Shown: positions 8,914 through 16,358 of the stretch, piece after piece
Numbering within the stretch: position 1 is the stretch's first letter
How the letters are laid out: every line of letters begins with the position of its first letter
Assembly (NCBI RefSeq): GCF_030818935.1
Contig: NZ_JAUTBD010000001.1
Location: 3,534,001 to 3,598,000 of the forward strand
Length of the DNA stretch: 64,000 nt
Source: Microbacterium sp. SORGH_AS_1204
GTDB taxonomy: Bacteria > Actinomycetota > Actinomycetes > Actinomycetales > Microbacteriaceae
Reading direction: 5' to 3'
Position numbers and translations under genes: made by a program
Notes under the pieces: generated by a model
What the model was told of the DNA's origin: nothing
The model's database searches: none
Seen by the model: only the letters and a program-made list of their open reading frames with translations

Positions 8914-10614
8914 GTGACCACTGAGACGCGCGTCCTCTCCGGGCGCTACCGCGTCGACGACCTCATCGGTCGCGGCGGGATGGCGAGCGTCTACCGCGGC
9001 TACGACCAGACGCTCGGTCGCACGGTGGCCATCAAGATCCTCCGGGCCGATCTCGCCGGAGACGCGGCGTTCCGCACGCGCTTCCGGCTCGAGGCGCAGG
9101 CGGCCTCGCGCATGGCGCATCCCACCATCGTGCGCGTGTTCGACGCGGGCGAAGACGCCGAGGCCGGCGTCGACGGCGTCGAGCGTCCCGTCCCCTACAT
9201 CGTGATGGAGCTCGTTCACGGGCGCCTGCTGAAAGACGTCATCGCGCAGGGCAACGTGCCCACCGACGACGCTCTGCGCTACGTCGACGGCATCCTCGAA
9301 GCCCTCGAGTACTCGCACCGCGCGGGAGTGGTGCACCGCGACATCAAGCCCGGCAATGTCATGATCACCGACTCCGGCCGTGTGAAGGTCATGGATTTCG
9401 GCATCGCCCGTGCGGTGTCCGATTCGTCGTCGACGGTCGCCGAGACCACCGCGATCGTCGGCACCGCGGCGTACTTCTCGCCCGAGCAGGCCAAGGGTGA
9501 GTCGGTCGACGCCCGCGCCGACCTGTATTCCACCGGTGTCGTGTTGTACGAGCTCCTCACCGGGCGCCCGCCTTTCCGGGGAGACACCCCCGTCGCCGTC
9601 GCCTACCAGCACGTCAGCGAGGCACCGCTCCCGCCGAGTGAGATCAACGAGTCCATTCCGCGCGCACTGGATGCCATCGTGCTCCGCGCGCTGGCGAAAG
9701 ATCCTTTCCAGCGCCCGCAGGATGCCGCCGGCTTCCGTGAGGCGCTCGATGAGACGATCGACGGAAAGGCGCCCACCAAACGTCAGATGTCGGCGCTGTC
9801 GAACGAGCTCTACGGGCCCAACCCTCGCCAAGCGGCCGAGACGGCCCGCTCCCTGCGCCAGCTCAGCACCGACACGACGATGCGCCGTACGCAGGCGGGT
9901 CCTCCGGTGGCCTGGATCTGGGCGGGCGTCAGCGTTCTAGCGGTCCTGCTGGTCGCCGTTCTCATCTGGGTGATGCAGATCCAACCGGCTGCCGAGGTCC
10001 CGTCCACGGCGCTTTCGGTCCCCAACGTCGTCGACATGTCGTACGACCGCGCCGTCGAGACGCTGACCGAACAGCAGCTGGTCACGGCACGCGTGAACGA
10101 GTCCGACGAGACCATCGCCGCCGGCAACGTGGTGAGCACCGTCCCCGAGGCGGGCACGAGCGTGGCGGCCGGCCAGAAGGTCACCCTCTACGTCTCGACG
10201 GGCCCCGACACCGCCACCGTGCCCACCCTCGAGGGGATCAACGAGAACGAGGCGCGCTCCGCCATCGAGGGAGCCGGCCTGTCGGTCGGATCACTGCGCC
10301 GGCAGAACGATCCCGCCCTGGCCGAGGGGACGGTGATCTCGGCCAACCTCGAGTCCGGGACCGCGGTCGCGAAGGGAACGACGGTCAATCTCGTCATCGC
10401 GAGCGGCAAGGTCGTGATCGTCGACTACACCGGGTACACGCTCCAAGCCGCGCAGCGCGAGCTGACGTCGGACGAGAAGCAGCTGACGGTCAAGACCGAA
10501 GAAGATCCCGGATGCCGCGCGGCTACGCCGCCCACAGTCGCCACCCAATCGCTGGCCCCGGGCGAGGTGCCCGTGCACAGCGAGATCACCCTGAAGGTGT
10601 GCTCGGGTTCTTGA
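8914..10614 (+). CDS. pknB: PASTA-domain Ser/Thr protein kinase PknB
   Basis: A 566-residue receptor kinase. The start is GTG 8914 after CCAGGAG. The kinase domain (about 8-275) shows [24 protein letters not shown] and DFGIAR. A helix (WIWAGVSVLAVLLVAVLIWV, about 331-350) leads to PASTA repeats starting at VPNVVDMSYDRAVETL, VPTLEGINENEARSAI and VIVDYTGYTLQAAQREL, which in PknB bind muropeptides or lipid II. It is the last gene of the operon. Its 3' end overlaps the convergent amidotransferase gene by 29 bp. Confidence 0.95.
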   Translation: MTTETRVLSGRYRVDDLIGRGGMASVYRGYDQTLGRTVAIKILRADLAGDAAFRTRFRLEAQAASRMAHPTIVRVFDAGEDAEAGVDGVERPVPYIVMELVHGRLLKDVIAQGNVPTDDALRYVDGILEALEYSHRAGVVHRDIKPGNVMITDSGRVKVMDFGIARAVSDSSSTVAETTAIVGTAAYFSPEQAKGESVDARADLYSTGVVLYELLTGRPPFRGDTPVAVAYQHVSEAPLPPSEINESIPRALDAIVLRALAKDPFQRPQDAAGFREALDETIDGKAPTKRQMSALSNELYGPNPRQAAETARSLRQLSTDTTMRRTQAGPPVAWIWAGVSVLAVLLVAVLIWVMQIQPAAEVPSTALSVPNVVDMSYDRAVETLTEQQLVTARVNESDETIAAGNVVSTVPEAGTSVAAGQKVTLYVSTGPDTATVPTLEGINENEARSAIEGAGLSVGSLRRQNDPALAEGTVISANLESGTAVAKGTTVNLVIASGKVVIVDYTGYTLQAAQRELTSDEKQLTVKTEEDPGCRAATPPTVATQSLAPGEVPVHSEITLKVCSGS

Positions 10615-11242
10615 CCCCGCGTGGGTGAAGGCTGCGGCCGCGCTCGGCGGCACCGGCGAGGCCGGCGTCCTCGAGCCACCGACCGAGCAAGAGGTGTCCC
10701 CCTTCGGTGAGCACACTCTCGGGATGGAACTGCACGCCCTCGATCGGTGCGCTGCGATGCCGCAGCCCCATGACCACGCCGCCCTCGGTGTGCGCCGTGA
10801 CCTCGAGCGCGTCGGGAAGGGATTCCGGCTCCACGGCGAGCGAGTGATATCGCGTCGCCACGAAGCCGTCGGGCAGATCGCAGAACACTCCCGCACCCTC
10901 ATGGCGGATGACGCTGGTGATGCCGTGCAGCAGCTCCGGCGCGTGTCCGACCCTCGCTCCGAAGGCGGTGGCGATGGCCTGATGTCCGAGGCACACGCCG
11001 AGGACGGGCACGCCCTCCGTGTGCGCGGAGAGCACCACCTCGACGGAATGCCCGGCGTCGTCGGGGTGCCCGGGGCCCGGCGAGATGAGGATCGCATCGG
11101 CATCCCGAACGATCCGGTCCGGCAGCCCGGGTTCGTCAGCCCGTGTGAGAACGGTCTCGGCACCCAGATCGCGCAGGTATCCGGCGAGGGTGTGCACGAA
11201 GCTGTCGCGGTTGTCGACGACCGCGACGCGCCACGCCCTCAC
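10586..11242 (-). CDS. class I glutamine amidotransferase, PabA/TrpG type
   Basis: A 218-residue glutaminase subunit that would supply ammonia to aminodeoxychorismate or anthranilate synthase. The start is GTG 11242, overlapping the stop of the gene upstream (GTGA), with AGGAGG about 12 bases before it. Motifs include VVDNRDSFVHTLAGYL at the N terminus, the oxyanion segment SPGPGHPDD, the nucleophile in GVCLGHQAIA and the His/Glu pair in VQFHPES. No component I gene (pabB/trpE) is in the window, so pabA and trpG cannot be told apart. It usually sits here, next to pknB, in actinobacteria. Confidence 0.92.
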   Translation of the reverse strand: MRAWRVAVVDNRDSFVHTLAGYLRDLGAETVLTRADEPGLPDRIVRDADAILISPGPGHPDDAGHSVEVVLSAHTEGVPVLGVCLGHQAIATAFGARVGHAPELLHGITSVIRHEGAGVFCDLPDGFVATRYHSLAVEPESLPDALEVTAHTEGGVVMGLRHRSAPIEGVQFHPESVLTEGGHLLLGRWLEDAGLAGAAERGRSLHPRGVKNPSTPSG

Positions 11243-11394
11243 TCGACCGTGACCTCCTGGGGATAGACCATGTCGCTCACCCAGGGGAAGACGTAGAAGA
11301 AGAGTCCGTACAGCACCGCTGCGAGCAGCACGAGGACGATGAACAGGCGCACCCACCACGGACCGGGCAGGACTCGCCAGAGGGCTCCGTACAT
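11239..11394 (-). CDS. small single-pass membrane protein
   Basis: A 51-residue protein, MYGALWRVLPGP..., with one long hydrophobic helix (about 14-40) and a short acidic tail ending QEVTVE. Its start overlaps the sortase stop (TGATG), and its stop overlaps the amidotransferase start (GTGA), so it is translated in a coupled sortase-small protein-amidotransferase unit. I do not recognise a named family. The conserved position suggests a sortase- or wall-associated accessory, but this is inference. Confidence 0.75.
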   Translation of the reverse strand: MYGALWRVLPGPWWVRLFIVLVLLAAVLYGLFFYVFPWVSDMVYPQEVTVE

Positions 11395-12212
11395 CAGGCG
11401 GCTCCGGTGGTGAGAGACAACGGGGGACCGGCGTCGGTGCGCGGCGTGAACGACTCGAAGACCCCGTAGGCGATCGCGCGCTCCGAGAATCCGTAACGGG
11501 GACTGCACGTGGTCATGGTGATGACACGGTCGGTCGCGTCGACCTGGGGCTGCTGCGGGAGCGGCAGCAGGACGTTCACGCCGTCGGGGCGCACGTACTC
11601 GAGGTTGCGGAAGCGGTAGGTGAACCAGCCCTCCTGCATCTCGATGACGACGGCGTCACCGACGCGCAGCGACGGAAGATCGGCGAACGGCGCGCCGTGG
11701 CTTCCACGGTGGCCGGCGATCGCGAAGTTGCCGACCGCGCCCGGCATCGCGGTGTCGGGGTAGTGCCCGAGACCGATCGGGTCGAGCGTACGTGAAGCGC
11801 TCACGCCGCCCGCGACGGTGAAGTGGTAATCGGGTCCGAGACGTGGGATGTAGACCACCCCGAACCGCTCCGCGTCCGCGGGCTGCGCGAGGGACGGGGG
11901 GTCGGCCGTGGGCGGCGCGGCAGGCTGACTGGGCGTGCCTTGGGTGGCCGACGCGCTGGGGACCGGCGGCACCGGGTCGGCCGCCCACTGCTCGCTCAGC
12001 TCTTTTCCCTGGTCTTTGAACTGCGCCCCGATGATCGCGTCGCCGATCCAGAGCTGCCAGACGACGAACAGCAGCACGAGCACACCGGCCGTGACGAGCA
12101 GGTCGCCGAAGACACCGATGATCGACACGCGTCGGCGCGGCGCGCGCGCCGGCACGGGTGTCGACGCGGCGCGCCGGTCACGACGAGTCTGCGGCTGCGT
12201 GTCGGTCTGCAC
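11394..12212 (-). CDS. srtE: class E sortase
   Basis: A 272-residue membrane transpeptidase that anchors surface proteins to peptidoglycan. It has a basic N terminus, one membrane helix (about 29-52), a Pro/Ala-rich linker and the catalytic beta-barrel. The His lies in NFAIAGHRGSHG, the Cys in TMTTCSPRYG and the Arg in the following SERAIAYG. Class E enzymes of high-GC actinobacteria favour LAXTG signals. The carboxypeptidase at 60392-63292 ends in LARTG and is a plausible substrate. Confidence 0.93.
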   Translation of the reverse strand: MQTDTQPQTRRDRRAASTPVPARAPRRRVSIIGVFGDLLVTAGVLVLLFVVWQLWIGDAIIGAQFKDQGKELSEQWAADPVPPVPSASATQGTPSQPAAPPTADPPSLAQPADAERFGVVYIPRLGPDYHFTVAGGVSASRTLDPIGLGHYPDTAMPGAVGNFAIAGHRGSHGAPFADLPSLRVGDAVVIEMQEGWFTYRFRNLEYVRPDGVNVLLPLPQQPQVDATDRVITMTTCSPRYGFSERAIAYGVFESFTPRTDAGPPLSLTTGAA

Positions 12213-12253
12213 GGGAGGAGTCTAGTTCCGAGGGTTCGGCGACACCTGAGCAT

Positions 12254-12259
12254 TAGACT
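12254..12259 (+). promoter_or_regulatory. -10 element of a probable leaderless crgA transcript
   Basis: TAGACT ends eight bases before the crgA ATG with no Shine-Dalgarno sequence between them. This fits an actinobacterial TANNNT -10 element with transcription starting at or next to the start codon. Confidence 0.55.
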
Positions 12260-12266
12260 GTGGCGC

Positions 12267-12506
12267 ATGGCTCGAACTGGCAAAGGCGACGACCCCGTCG
12301 CTGAACGCAACGACGGTAACTCGGCTCCGAACCCCGTGTGGTTCCTGCCCATCATGATCGGCCTCATGCTGATCGGCTTGGTCTGGGTGCTGGTCTTCTA
12401 CCTCAGCAATTCCACGTTCCCGATTCCCGGCATCGGCGCCTGGAACCTGGTGATCGGCTTCGGCATCGCCTTCGTCGGCTTCCTCATGACGACCCGGTGG
12501 CGCTGA
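12267..12506 (+). CDS. crgA: cell division protein CrgA
   Basis: A 79-residue septation regulator with two membrane helices (NPVWFLPIMIGLMLIGLVWV and WNLVIGFGIAFVGFLM) separated by the conserved segment with PIPGIGAWN. Actinobacterial CrgA binds FtsZ, FtsQ, FtsI, PBPs and CwsA and coordinates septal wall synthesis. It is transcribed away from the sortase unit and is probably leaderless. Confidence 0.94.
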   Translation: MARTGKGDDPVAERNDGNSAPNPVWFLPIMIGLMLIGLVWVLVFYLSNSTFPIPGIGAWNLVIGFGIAFVGFLMTTRWR

Positions 12507-12507
12507 C

Positions 12508-12554
12508 TTACACCCGTGTAATTCATCCCCACCTGTGGACGGGCTTGTGGATAA
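12508..12554. other. crgA-rhomboid intergenic site: palindrome plus DnaA-box-like motifs
   Basis: In the 51 bp between the two convergent stops there is a perfect inverted repeat TTACAC-CC-GTGTAA (12508-12521), a TGTGGAC half-box (12534-12540) and a perfect reverse DnaA box TGTGGATAA (12546-12554). This may be an accessory DnaA-binding site about 11.5 kb from oriC. The palindrome could be a repressor operator or part of a terminator. Confidence 0.5.
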
Positions 12555-12557
12555 CTC

Positions 12558-13484
12558 TCACGGAAAAGTGAGGGCAGGGATCGCGAGCAGTGCCATGAGC
12601 ACCGCGCTCAGCGCGACCAACAGGCCGATCTGCAGCCCCCGCTGCGACGCCAGTCTGGTACGGGCGGAGATCAGACCGACCACGGCCCCGGTGACGAGGC
12701 CACCCAGGTGGGCCTGCCACGAGATCCCCACCGCGGTGAGGGATGCCACGAAGTCGCCCGACCCGATGGCGTTGATCGCGGCCAGCACGAACGGCCACGC
12801 GAAGTTGATGGCGATGAGGATGCCGATCACGCGGATGTCGGCCCCGATGTGCCGCCCGATGACGAGCAGCGCCCCGAACAGCGCGAAAATCGCACCGGAT
12901 GCACCGACTGTCCAGACGCCGGGGGCGAGCAGGGTGACGGCGACGGAACCGCCGAGCGCACCCAGCAGATACAACGCGAGGAAGCGGCCCCGGCCGAGCA
13001 TCGGCTCCAGGCTGCGTCCGATGAACCAGAGGGCGACCATGTTGAGGGCGACATGGAAGAACCCGTCGTGCACGAGCGCCACGGTCAGCAGACGCCACGG
13101 CTGAAAGGCTCCGGCCTGGGGGAGCAGGAAGTAGCTGTTGTAGGCCAGGAGGTTCGAGACGATGCGTCCGACCCCGGGGATCAGACCGATGATGTAGACG
13201 AGTCCGGTCACCGCGACGATGGTCAACGTGACCCGGGGACGGCCCGAGGCGACCACGGTCATGGAGCGGCCGGCCCAGCGTCGCTCCGCCTTCTTCTGTG
13301 CCGGTGTCTGCGCAGCCTGCTGCTGCGCCATGCACTCCGGGCAGATGACGCCGACGGCGGCGGGAGTGCGGCATTCCGAGCACACGGTACGCATGCACCG
13401 TTGGCACAGCACGAAGCTCTGCCGGTCGGGATGCCGGTAGCAGAAGTTGTCGCTGTTGCGACGGAACTCCTCAGTGGGGGACAC
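12558..13484 (-). CDS. rhomboid family intramembrane serine protease
   Basis: A 308-residue polytopic protease. The N terminus (about 14-53) is a B-box-like cysteine/histidine zinc finger (CYRHPDR, CQRCMRTVCSEC, ICPEC). Several helices follow. The catalytic Ser is in GASGAIF and the His in WQAHLGGLVTG. The HVALNMVALWFIG helix carries the His-x-x-x-Asn oxyanion signature. The start is GTG 13484, 18 bp after the cyclophilin stop, so the two probably form an operon. Substrates are unknown. Confidence 0.93.
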   Translation of the reverse strand: MSPTEEFRRNSDNFCYRHPDRQSFVLCQRCMRTVCSECRTPAAVGVICPECMAQQQAAQTPAQKKAERRWAGRSMTVVASGRPRVTLTIVAVTGLVYIIGLIPGVGRIVSNLLAYNSYFLLPQAGAFQPWRLLTVALVHDGFFHVALNMVALWFIGRSLEPMLGRGRFLALYLLGALGGSVAVTLLAPGVWTVGASGAIFALFGALLVIGRHIGADIRVIGILIAINFAWPFVLAAINAIGSGDFVASLTAVGISWQAHLGGLVTGAVVGLISARTRLASQRGLQIGLLVALSAVLMALLAIPALTFP

Positions 13485-13502
13485 CCGCCGCCGCCCGTGG
13501 GG

Positions 13503-14060
13503 TCAGACCGAGACGACGTCGACCGACTGGAGCACGACGGGCTCGATCGGGCGGTCGCCGGCAGCGGTGGGAACCGACGCGATCGCGTCGACGACGGCCT
13601 TGGACGCGTCGTCTGCGACCTCACCGAAGATCGTGTGCTTGCCCTGCAGCCACGGGGTGGGGTCGGTGGTGATGAAGAACTGCGAGCCGTTCGTTCCCTC
13701 GGCCTGACCGGTGATGGCGTTGCGACGGAGCCCGGCGTTGGCCATGGCCAGCTTGTAGGGCGCGGTGAAGTCGAGCTCAGGGCTGATCTCGTCGTTGAAG
13801 TTGTAACCGGGACCGCCGATGCCCTGACCGAGGGGGTCGCCTCCCTGAATCATGAAGTTCGGGATGATGCGGTGGAAGATGACGTCTTTGTACAGCGGAC
13901 CCTCACCCTTGGCGCCAGTAGCCGGGTTCGTCCACTCCTGCGATCCATCGGAGAGCCCGATGAAATTGCGGACCGTCCGGGGAGCGTGGTCTCCGAACAG
14001 GTTGACGACGATGTCGCCGTGGTTGGTGTGCAGGGTCGCGACGGCAGTGTGGTTGGCCAT
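13503..14060 (-). CDS. ppiA: cyclophilin-type peptidyl-prolyl cis-trans isomerase
   Basis: A 185-residue cytoplasmic prolyl isomerase (no signal peptide). Cyclophilin motifs are FHRIIPNFMIQGGDP (catalytic Arg and the active-site FMIQGGD block), GSQFFITTDPTPWLQGKHTI and FGEV. It starts MANHTAVATLHTNHGDIVVN, as in mycobacterial PpiA, and shares this near-origin position. The rhomboid gene follows. Confidence 0.95.
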   Translation of the reverse strand: MANHTAVATLHTNHGDIVVNLFGDHAPRTVRNFIGLSDGSQEWTNPATGAKGEGPLYKDVIFHRIIPNFMIQGGDPLGQGIGGPGYNFNDEISPELDFTAPYKLAMANAGLRRNAITGQAEGTNGSQFFITTDPTPWLQGKHTIFGEVADDASKAVVDAIASVPTAAGDRPIEPVVLQSVDVVSV

Positions 14061-14160
14061 GGGTACATTCTCTCAGAGTTATCTGCAAGGGTCGGCGGCG
14101 CCGGCGGGCCGTTCTGGCAAGATGAACGGACGTACATCCCATCGACAGGGAGGATGAGCC

Positions 14161-14733
14161 GTGGGCCTCAGCCGCAAGAGCAAGAAGGAACTGCGCAAGC
14201 TCCAGAAGCACGCCGCGAAGGTGTGGGAGTCGCAGCAGGTGCTGCTGGGCGAGAGCGGGAAGGTCGCTCGCGAAGCCGGCCACCAGCTCGGTCGCTTCAG
14301 CCGCGAAGATCTCGTCCCCGCCGTGCACGACGGCTACAGCAAGTACGCCGCGCCGTACGTCGACAAGGGCGTGAAGTACAGCAACCACTTCCTCAGCCAC
14401 AAGGTCGTCCCGGCCGCCGGTGCGGTCGTCGGCGGCGCGCTGTCGGTGTGGGACGCCGCGGGCGACACCCGTGACCGCCTCGCCAAGGGCAAGGGCTTCG
14501 AGCTCGACACCCAGAAGTACGCCAAGCGCGCCGAGAAGTACGGCAAGCAGGCGTCGAAGCGTCTCGCTAAGAAGCTCCCGTCGCAGCACGACGGCATCGG
14601 TGCCGGTGGCGTGATCGCCATCGTCCTCGGCGTCGTGGCAGCCGCCGGTGTCGCCTACGCGGCGTGGCAGACGCTGCGGGCCGACGACGAGCTGTGGGTG
14701 GCCGACGACCCGCTGCGCGCGCCGGACGCGTGA
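14161..14733 (+). CDS. conserved hypothetical protein with a C-terminal membrane helix
   Basis: A 190-residue protein from GTG 14161, preceded by GGGAGG. The very basic N terminus (MGLSRKSKKELRKLQKHAAK) is followed by a Lys/Tyr-rich region predicted largely helical, then one hydrophobic segment (about 144-164, GGVIAIVLGVVAAAGVAYAA) and an acidic tail. I do not recognise a characterised family. A basic cytoplasmic domain with a C-terminal anchor suggests membrane association. It overlaps the YbaK-like gene by four bases. Confidence 0.85.
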   Translation: MGLSRKSKKELRKLQKHAAKVWESQQVLLGESGKVAREAGHQLGRFSREDLVPAVHDGYSKYAAPYVDKGVKYSNHFLSHKVVPAAGAVVGGALSVWDAAGDTRDRLAKGKGFELDTQKYAKRAEKYGKQASKRLAKKLPSQHDGIGAGGVIAIVLGVVAAAGVAYAAWQTLRADDELWVADDPLRAPDA

Positions 14734-15203
14734 GCGACCCCACCATCAGAGTCCGAGAGGCCGCGCGCGAGCGCGGCCTCTCTGTCGATGTGCGCGAGCG
14801 CCCCGCGGCGTCGAGCCTTGACGAGGCGGCGCAGGTGCTCGGCATCGCACCGGCATCCATCGTGAAGACCCTCGTGGTCAAGCGGTCTGACGACACGTAC
14901 CTGTTCGCACTCGTGCCCGGTGATCGTGCGATCTCGTGGCCCAAGCTGCGCGCCGTGGTCGGCGTCAACAAGCTGCGCCTGCCCGAACCCGAGCTCGCTC
15001 TCGCGGCCACGGGATACGAGCGTGGCACCATCGTTCCGATCGGCAGTAAGACCGCCTGGCCCGTGTACGCCGACGAACGCATCGTGGGTACCAGGATCGC
15101 CATGGGCGCCGGCGCGCACGGCTACAGTCTCTTCGTCGACGCGGACGACCTGATCTCCGCCTATGACGCCGTCGTGGCGGACATCACCGCAGACCGCGCC
15201 TGA
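14730..15203 (+). CDS. YbaK/EbsC-type aminoacyl-tRNA deacylase
   Basis: A 157-residue YbaK/ProX-type editing protein that probably hydrolyses a mischarged tRNA (Cys-tRNA-Pro or similar; the exact substrate cannot be read from sequence). GTG 14730 overlaps the previous stop (GTGA). Family features include IVKTLVVK with the catalytic-region Lys, FALVPGDRAISWPKL, the glycine-rich GYERGTIVPIG and the terminal GAGAHGYSLFVDADDLI. The length fits the family. Confidence 0.92.
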   Translation: MSDPTIRVREAARERGLSVDVRERPAASSLDEAAQVLGIAPASIVKTLVVKRSDDTYLFALVPGDRAISWPKLRAVVGVNKLRLPEPELALAATGYERGTIVPIGSKTAWPVYADERIVGTRIAMGAGAHGYSLFVDADDLISAYDAVVADITADRA

Positions 15204-15209
15204 CGGGCG

Positions 15210-15638
15210 TCACGGTCGCAGATCCGCCATGCGCAGGGCGATGTCGACGAGCTGCACACGACGCACCTTCCGCGCTGCCGGGAGGGTGAACCATTCGGCC
15301 CGGTCGGTCGACCCATCGGTCTCGTTGCGGAGGCGGCCGCCGACGATCCGCGCGCGGTAGACGATCCGCAGCGTGTGCAACGGTCCCGACGAGTCGTCGG
15401 AGAGACGCGCCTCGGCCGGGATGACCCGCGAATGGATGCCGAGCAGGTCACCGACCGTGACCCGAAACCCGGTCTCTTCCCGCACTTCACGACGGACGGC
15501 GTGGACGGGGTCTTCTCCCGCTTCGAGACCGCCTCCGGGGAGCGTCCAGGCGGCTCGCCGCCCGTCGATCCAGTGGGCGAGCAGCACGCGATCGTCGTCG
15601 TCGGTGATGACGGCGTACGCGGCCACCCGCATGTCCAT
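15210..15638 (-). CDS. Nudix hydrolase
   Basis: A 142-residue pyrophosphohydrolase. The Nudix box lies at about 36-58 (GGGLEAGEDP then REVREETGF), with the metal-binding REVREE core intact. The substrate cannot be assigned. It is convergent with the YbaK-like gene, six bases apart. The hairpin at 15692-15725 separates it from the tRNA pair upstream. Confidence 0.92.
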   Translation of the reverse strand: MDMRVAAYAVITDDDDRVLLAHWIDGRRAAWTLPGGGLEAGEDPVHAVRREVREETGFRVTVGDLLGIHSRVIPAEARLSDDSSGPLHTLRIVYRARIVGGRLRNETDGSTDRAEWFTLPAARKVRRVQLVDIALRMADLRP

Positions 15639-15691
15639 GCCCAGACTCTAGCGAAGCCGTGCTCTCGCCGCCCCGGAGCGCATCGCACAGA

Positions 15692-15725
15692 CGAGAAGAG
15701 CCGGCCCGAAGGCCGGCTCTTCTCG
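15692..15725 (-). terminator. intrinsic terminator hairpin after the tRNA pair
   Basis: A perfect 15-bp stem, CGAGAAGAGCCGGCC with GGCCGGCTCTTCTCG, around a CGAA tetraloop. It lies just downstream of tRNA-Ala in the minus direction and before the Nudix gene. Confidence 0.8.
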
Positions 15726-15731
15726 ATGTTG

Positions 15732-15804
15732 TGGAGCCTAGGAGATTCGAACTCCTGACATCCTGCTTGCAAAGCAGGCGCTCTACCAGCTGAGCTAAGG
15801 CCCC
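15732..15804 (-). tRNA. tRNA-Ala (anticodon TGC)
   Basis: The minus strand begins GGGGCCTTAGCTCAGC and has anticodon stem-loop CTGCTTTGCAAGCAG (anticodon TGC) and T arm GGAGTTCGAATCTCC. CCA is not encoded. It lies 13 bp downstream of tRNA-Ile and is probably co-transcribed. Confidence 0.96.
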
Positions 15805-15817
15805 GCGAGGGAAGGGG

Positions 15818-15891
15818 TGGGGCTACCAGGACTTGAACCTGGGACCTCTTCATTATCAGTGAAGCGCTCTAACCGCCTGAGCTATAGCCCC
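15818..15891 (-). tRNA. tRNA-Ile (anticodon GAT)
   Basis: The minus strand begins GGGGCTATAGCTCAGG and has anticodon loop CTGATAA within TTCACTGATAATGAA (anticodon GAT), T arm CAGGTTCAAGTCCTG and acceptor TAGCCCC plus discriminator A. The gyrA - DUF3566 - tRNA-Ile - tRNA-Ala order is conserved in many actinobacteria. Confidence 0.96.
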
Positions 15892-15956
15892 GTCTCGCTG
15901 ACGTGATGTCAACCTCGAAGACTTTACCGGAATCCTGAGGTTTTCACGAATCGAGG

Positions 15957-16358
15957 TCAGTTGGAGGTGAAACCGACCAGCAGGCCGCCCGTCACCTTGA
16001 CCGCGAGGTTGTAGATCCCGGCCATCACGGCACCGAGAACGGTGACCACGACGAGGTTCAGGATCGCGATGATCGCCGCGAACGCCATGACCTGCGGCAG
16101 GCCGACGTACTGCGACAGGGTGGCGCTTCCGTCGGTGAAGCTCGTGAAGAACTCGTCCAGACGGGGCAGCAGTGTCGCCGCGACCACCAGATACAGAAGG
16201 AAGTACGACACGACCGTGACGATGGCCAGGGCCACGGCCGCCAGGAACGACAGCTTCACGGCCGACCAGAAGTCGATGTAGACCAGGCGCAGTCGCACCT
16301 GCTTGGCCGGGGTCTTGTGCGTCGACTTCTTCGCCAGCTTGTCAGCTACCGTGCTCAT
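15957..16358 (-). CDS. DUF3566 transmembrane protein
   Basis: A 133-residue protein with a basic N terminus ([20 protein letters not shown]), the typical [18 protein letters not shown] entry and two to three membrane helices (about 33-62, 88-110 and the C terminus). The family follows gyrA in actinobacteria (Rv0007 in M. tuberculosis), and the start overlaps the gyrA stop by four bases. Its function is not established. The conserved coupling suggests co-expression with gyrase. Confidence 0.93.
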   Translation of the reverse strand: MSTVADKLAKKSTHKTPAKQVRLRLVYIDFWSAVKLSFLAAVALAIVTVVSYFLLYLVVAATLLPRLDEFFTSFTDGSATLSQYVGLPQVMAFAAIIAILNLVVVTVLGAVMAGIYNLAVKVTGGLLVGFTSN

